Below, in pieces: positions 60,542-64,000 of a stretch of 64,000 bases of DNA; the first letter of the stretch is position 1, and every line of letters starts with the position of its first letter. The stretch is from the NCBI GenBank assembly GCA_034506175.1, contig JAPDQB010000019.1, positions 1 to 64,000 of the forward strand, read 5' to 3'. Both the position numbers and the translations under genes were made by a program. This stretch comes from a candidate division KSB1 bacterium (lineage in GTDB: Bacteria > Zhuqueibacterota > Zhuqueibacteria > Zhuqueibacterales > Zhuqueibacteraceae). The notes under the pieces are model-generated. The model saw nothing but the letters and a program-made list of their open reading frames with translations. It ran no database searches and was not told where the DNA came from.

Positions 60542-62266
60542 TCAAAATCCCACGGCGGCCCCATCCGGCGCGCGAGGATCAGCGGCGCCCAAGCGCAAAC
60601 CGGTTTGGGGGTCGATCATAATTCCCATGGCGCTGCCTTGCCCGCGAGTCGAAGAAGTAAATTGCACCCGATGCCCCATCATTTCCAAAAGCCGTTGTGT
60701 ATCTTTCGTCGTGCCGTATTTTTCAATTCGCAAAACATTGGGCAGCCACTGGTGATGAATGCGCGGTGCGGTGACCGCATCGGCGATGTCCATCCCGAAA
60801 TCAATCACATTGACGATCACCTGCAAAACCGTATTGATGATCGTTCTGCCACCCGGGGAGCCGATGAGCAAATAGGGCTTGCCATTTTTTGCTACAATGG
60901 TTGGCGTCATCGACGAGAGCATGCGTTTACCCGGCCTGATCAGATTGGGGGCGGTGCCGATCATGCCGGTCGAATCCGTGCGTCCAGGCCATGGATTGAA
61001 ATCGCCCATTTCATTATTCAACAAAAACCCGGTGCCTTCGGCGACGATTTTGGCGCCATAGCTTTCTTCCAGCGTGTAAGTGACCACGACGGCGTTGCCG
61101 GCGGGGTCAACGACGGAGTAATGCGTCGTCTCTGTGCTTTCATAAGCTTCACTCATCATGTCGGCATCGCTCGGTGAAACACGATTCAAGCTGATGCTGC
61201 GCCGCAATTGCTCGGCATAAGATTTTGAAATGAGTTTTGCCATCGGCAGATCGGGATTGAAATCCGGATCGCCGAGATAGCGCGCGCGGTCGGCAAAGGC
61301 GCGGCGCATCGCTTCCGCCATCAGATGAATATGCTGTGCCGAGTTGTGGCCGTATTCGTGCAAGTTAAAACCCTCGAGAATATTCAGCATTTCCACCAGC
61401 GCCGTGCCGCCGGAGCTGGGCGGGCACATGGAATAAACATCGTAACCACGATACACGCCGTGGATCGGCTGGCGTTCTTTGGCTTGATAATTCGCCAGAT
61501 CTTCTTCCGTGATCAAACCGCCATTCTTGCGCATATCTGCCGCCAACAAACGCGCGGTCTCTCCTTTATAGAAGCCGTCGCGGCCGTATTTCTGAATACG
61601 GCGCAAGGTTTTGGCCAAATCCGGTTGGCGCCAAATTTCACCCGGCTCGTACAGCACGGTGTCACGCTTGAAAAAAACTTTCGCGCTGCCGGGATATTTT
61701 TTGAATGTGGGGGCGAGGTCTTTGAAGTCGTCATGCAAATCCCACGACAACGGGAAGCCCTTTTCCGCCAGTGAAATCGCGGGCGCAATAAGCTCCGACA
61801 TCGGCTTGCTGCCGAGTTTTTCGTGCGCCAAGAAAAATCCCGCCACCGTGCCCGGAACGCCGATGGCGAGATAACCGTCGTGGTTCAAATTTTTGATATA
61901 CTGGCCATTGGCATCAAGATACATGCGCTCATGCGCTGCGGCCGGCGCTTTCTCGCGAAAATCAAAGGCGGTCACGCTGCCGTCATTTTTATACACGATC
62001 ATGAAACCACCGCCGCCGATGTTGCCGGCGGAAGGATGCGTCACTGCCAGGGCGAAACCGGTGGCAATCGCGGCATCGACCGCATTGCCGCCTTTTTTCA
62101 TGACCTCAACGCCAGCTTGCGAGGCGAGATAATGTGACGAGACGACCATGCCGTTTTTGGCGCGCTCGGGATATTTCGAGGCGCCGGCAGTGCTGTTCTC
62201 AAGTTGCGAGCACACCAGAAGGACTGCCATCAAGAGGCACCAGCTTGCCCAAAAAATTTTTTTCAT
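60542..62266 (-). CDS. ggt: Gamma-glutamyltransferase
   Basis: A 574-residue Ntn-hydrolase precursor. The autoprocessing motif STETTHYSVVD gives the catalytic Thr380, from which the small subunit starts. GNIGGGGFM and PGKRMLSSMTPTI (oxyanion-hole serines) are also intact. A hydrophobic N-terminus with LLVCS suggests a lipoprotein signal or a Sec peptide, so it acts in the periplasm, degrading glutathione and gamma-glutamyl compounds. It is 69 bases upstream of the macro-domain gene on the same strand, beyond the palindrome. Upstream, 62267-62640 holds no gene. Confidence 0.94.
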   Translation of the reverse strand: MKKIFWASWCLLMAVLLVCSQLENSTAGASKYPERAKNGMVVSSHYLASQAGVEVMKKGGNAVDAAIATGFALAVTHPSAGNIGGGGFMIVYKNDGSVTAFDFREKAPAAAHERMYLDANGQYIKNLNHDGYLAIGVPGTVAGFFLAHEKLGSKPMSELIAPAISLAEKGFPLSWDLHDDFKDLAPTFKKYPGSAKVFFKRDTVLYEPGEIWRQPDLAKTLRRIQKYGRDGFYKGETARLLAADMRKNGGLITEEDLANYQAKERQPIHGVYRGYDVYSMCPPSSGGTALVEMLNILEGFNLHEYGHNSAQHIHLMAEAMRRAFADRARYLGDPDFNPDLPMAKLISKSYAEQLRRSISLNRVSPSDADMMSEAYESTETTHYSVVDPAGNAVVVTYTLEESYGAKIVAEGTGFLLNNEMGDFNPWPGRTDSTGMIGTAPNLIRPGKRMLSSMTPTIVAKNGKPYLLIGSPGGRTIINTVLQVIVNVIDFGMDIADAVTAPRIHHQWLPNVLRIEKYGTTKDTQRLLEMMGHRVQFTSSTRGQGSAMGIMIDPQTGLRLGAADPRAPDGAAVGF

Positions 62267-62640
62267 TTTTTACTTAGCCAAGATGAAAAAAAGTAAAGTT
62301 GGATTTGGTCAATACTAAGCACTAAAATTTAGCTTTTTCCCTCGGTGGATGCAAGCAGAATTTTTTAGAAGTCCTATTTCCTGCACTGCATGTGCCAGCG
62401 TAATTTTGCAGCTATGCAGTCAAATTCTGGTCTGTCTATGCTTTGAAAGTGCAGCTCCCGATTTTCCTTTATTTGCTGAAACCCATTTGGTTGTGGTTTT
62501 GAGCAGATAATGCAAAATCGGGGTTATAAGAGAAGCTATTTTTTGGGGGACCACTTTTACGGCGTTCAACTTCACTCTGCCAACGCCAGTTAATCATCCA
62601 CTCCCGGTTTTTCAACAGGGCGCGTAGAGGCCATTTGACC

Positions 62641-64000
62641 TTATTTCAACAAAGCCATCCGGCGCGTTTGCGTGAAGATGGCGCTGCCATCGCGGCCCCT
62701 GACGATGAGGCGGTAGAGGTAGATCCCCGCCGCCACATGCCGCCCGGCTTGATTGCGCCCGTTCCAGCGCAACTGATGACGGCCTGCCGCCAGCTCACCA
62801 TCAACCAACGTGGCGACCAGTTGGCCGGTGAGCGCGTAAATGTTCAACGTGACTTTTCCGGCCTCCGGCAACGCGAAGGCAATGTCGGTGCTCGGATTGA
62901 ACGGATTCGGAAAGTTCTGCTCCAAAACGTAATCCGTAATGACTTCGGACGTTTCGACTTCGGACTCCGCGACTTCGGATGCGTCGGCTTCCGACTCTTT
63001 CGGGAAAACCGCTACCGACCTGTGATGCACGAAGCGCGCGCCGTTCAACACCAGAACATTTTCCGCGCAGATCGCGCCTTTGAAGCGGGAGTTCTTGTCG
63101 AGAACGACCATGGTCTCCGGCGCAATGATGTTGCCGAAAACGCGCGCGCCCCCGCCGATGATGACGCGATCGGTGTTGTCCTCATCATCATCGAAGTCTT
63201 GATCGCTGTCGTCGTCCTCGTCGCAGTTGATCGTAATCAAGTCGGTCGAGGCCGTGGCCGGCATCAATTTCATGATCACATTTTTGCCGAAAATCACCTC
63301 TTCGTCGATGTTGATGGTGATCGGCAGGCCGGAAGTCAGGTCGATGACCAGCATGGCTTTTTCGCGGAGATTCAGGCACTCGAGGTTGTACGTACCGGAG
63401 GCCAGCTTCAGCGTGCCGTTCTTTCCGACCTTGACCTTCGCGTAGTCGCCGGGGGCCAGCGTCACGGTTTTACCTTGTTTAACTATAACGTCATCATCGC
63501 CGTGATCAAGCGAAGCCAGGACCGGCAGGGGAACTTCGGCAATGCCGGCGTTTTCAGTGACCCCGCCAGTGACGGTGCCTTTATTCTCCACGTCGTCGCC
63601 CTTGGCGGTGCCAACGATTTTGTTGTTCTTTTTGATAAAAATGTCATCGCTGGCGGTGACGTTACCGGTGTGAATGCTGTTGGGCTTGTTGCCTGCGTTG
63701 AAGAAGATGTCGTTGTTGGCGTGAATGTCGCCGTCGGAATTAACCTGGCTATTGATCTGAATGTCTTCTTCAGCCAGCAGGACGAAGGCTTTGGCTGGCG
63801 GCCCGACGGGATTGACCTTGATTTTTTCGGTAACACTTTTCGTGCAGCTATTGCCGTCGGTAAAACTGTAGGTGATTGAATGCTCGCCAACGCCTGCCGT
63901 AGCCGGGTCGAACATTGTGCCGGAAATGCCCGTGCCGGAGAACGTTCCGCCCGCCGGTGAAACCAAGAACGACAAATCAACTGCCGCATCCGTCACCAGA
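62641..64000 (-). CDS. Partial T9SS-type surface protein (5' end beyond the window)
   Basis: At least 452 residues; the frame is open at the window edge. A SprB/PKD-like Ig repeat (GTFSGTGISGTMFDPATAGVGEHSITYSFTD) leads into a long beta-helix-like region (DIFIKKNNKIVG, GTYNLECLNLREKAMLVIDL) with an acidic stretch of Asp residues (near residue 265). The C-terminus (LEQNFPNPFNPSTDIAFALPE, GIYLYRLIVRG) is a T9SS type A sorting domain. It is likely secreted and cell-attached; the role is unknown. Confidence 0.8.
   Translation of the reverse strand, partial: LVTDAAVDLSFLVSPAGGTFSGTGISGTMFDPATAGVGEHSITYSFTDGNSCTKSVTEKIKVNPVGPPAKAFVLLAEEDIQINSQVNSDGDIHANNDIFFNAGNKPNSIHTGNVTASDDIFIKKNNKIVGTAKGDDVENKGTVTGGVTENAGIAEVPLPVLASLDHGDDDVIVKQGKTVTLAPGDYAKVKVGKNGTLKLASGTYNLECLNLREKAMLVIDLTSGLPITINIDEEVIFGKNVIMKLMPATASTDLITINCDEDDDSDQDFDDDEDNTDRVIIGGGARVFGNIIAPETMVVLDKNSRFKGAICAENVLVLNGARFVHHRSVAVFPKESEADASEVAESEVETSEVITDYVLEQNFPNPFNPSTDIAFALPEAGKVTLNIYALTGQLVATLVDGELAAGRHQLRWNGRNQAGRHVAAGIYLYRLIVRGRDGSAIFTQTRRMALLK

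Overview
The window looks like a chromosomal segment from a Gram-negative bacterium of the FCB (Fibrobacterota-Chlorobi-Bacteroidota) superphylum, most likely an uncultured lineage such as candidate division KSB1 or a relative; this is inference. Support comes from several secreted proteins with type IX secretion (T9SS) sorting or FlgD-like C-termini (genes ending at 4322, 28351, 34734, 43408 and 62641), a PorV/PorQ-type protein, two proteins of the GWxTD family, TonB receptors with carboxypeptidase-regulatory N-domains, and lipoprotein signal peptides. No rRNA, tRNA or CRISPR array was found.

Layout. 1-0.57 kb: palindromic repeats. 0.57-12.8 kb: a five-repeat Ig-like surface protein, a broken MazF-type toxin module, a TlpA-like thioredoxin lipoprotein/exported protein, a D-threonine aldolase/D-serine dehydratase-like enzyme, a TPR-GWxTD protein, an ICMT-like membrane methyltransferase and an AbiEi/AbiEii toxin-antitoxin pair with its own promoter and palindrome. 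13-23.6 kb: aldehyde dehydrogenase, TPR protein, then a minus-strand group (lipoprotein, TonB receptor, membrane protein, porin), a 5'-truncated GWxTD-type gene and a transposase remnant.

23.6-51 kb is the most interesting part: a probable glycan-utilisation locus. A LacI regulator with two identical 14-bp operators is followed by a giant tandemly duplicated CBM9-like T9SS cargo, a TonB receptor, a large T9SS cargo, a PorV-like protein, a remnant of a GH144-like gene, a GH94 phosphorylase, and then a tightly packed operon (39.6-51.05 kb): ATPase-PDDEXK protein, SGNH-GH144-T9SS fusion, GH144-like lipoprotein, acyl-CoA dehydrogenase, sugar ABC transporter (binding protein plus two permeases, no ATPase subunit) and GH1 beta-glucosidase. 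The enzymes fit stepwise breakdown of a beta-glucan, possibly beta-1,2-glucan: surface hydrolysis, TonB/ABC import, phosphorolysis and final hydrolysis. There is no SusD, so this may be a T9SS-coupled counterpart of Bacteroidota PULs.

51-55.2 kb: a YgiT zinc-finger protein, an adenylate-forming ligase, a small membrane protein and a LuxC-like acyl reductase, suggesting an acyl-activation/reduction cassette. 55.5-64 kb (minus strand): a LysM lytic transglycosylase, SWIM protein, Maf, Uma2 nuclease, macro-domain protein, gamma-glutamyltransferase and a partial T9SS surface protein running off the end. Several families of dispersed palindromic elements lie between genes; one family consistently folds as an outer stem enclosing two hairpins.
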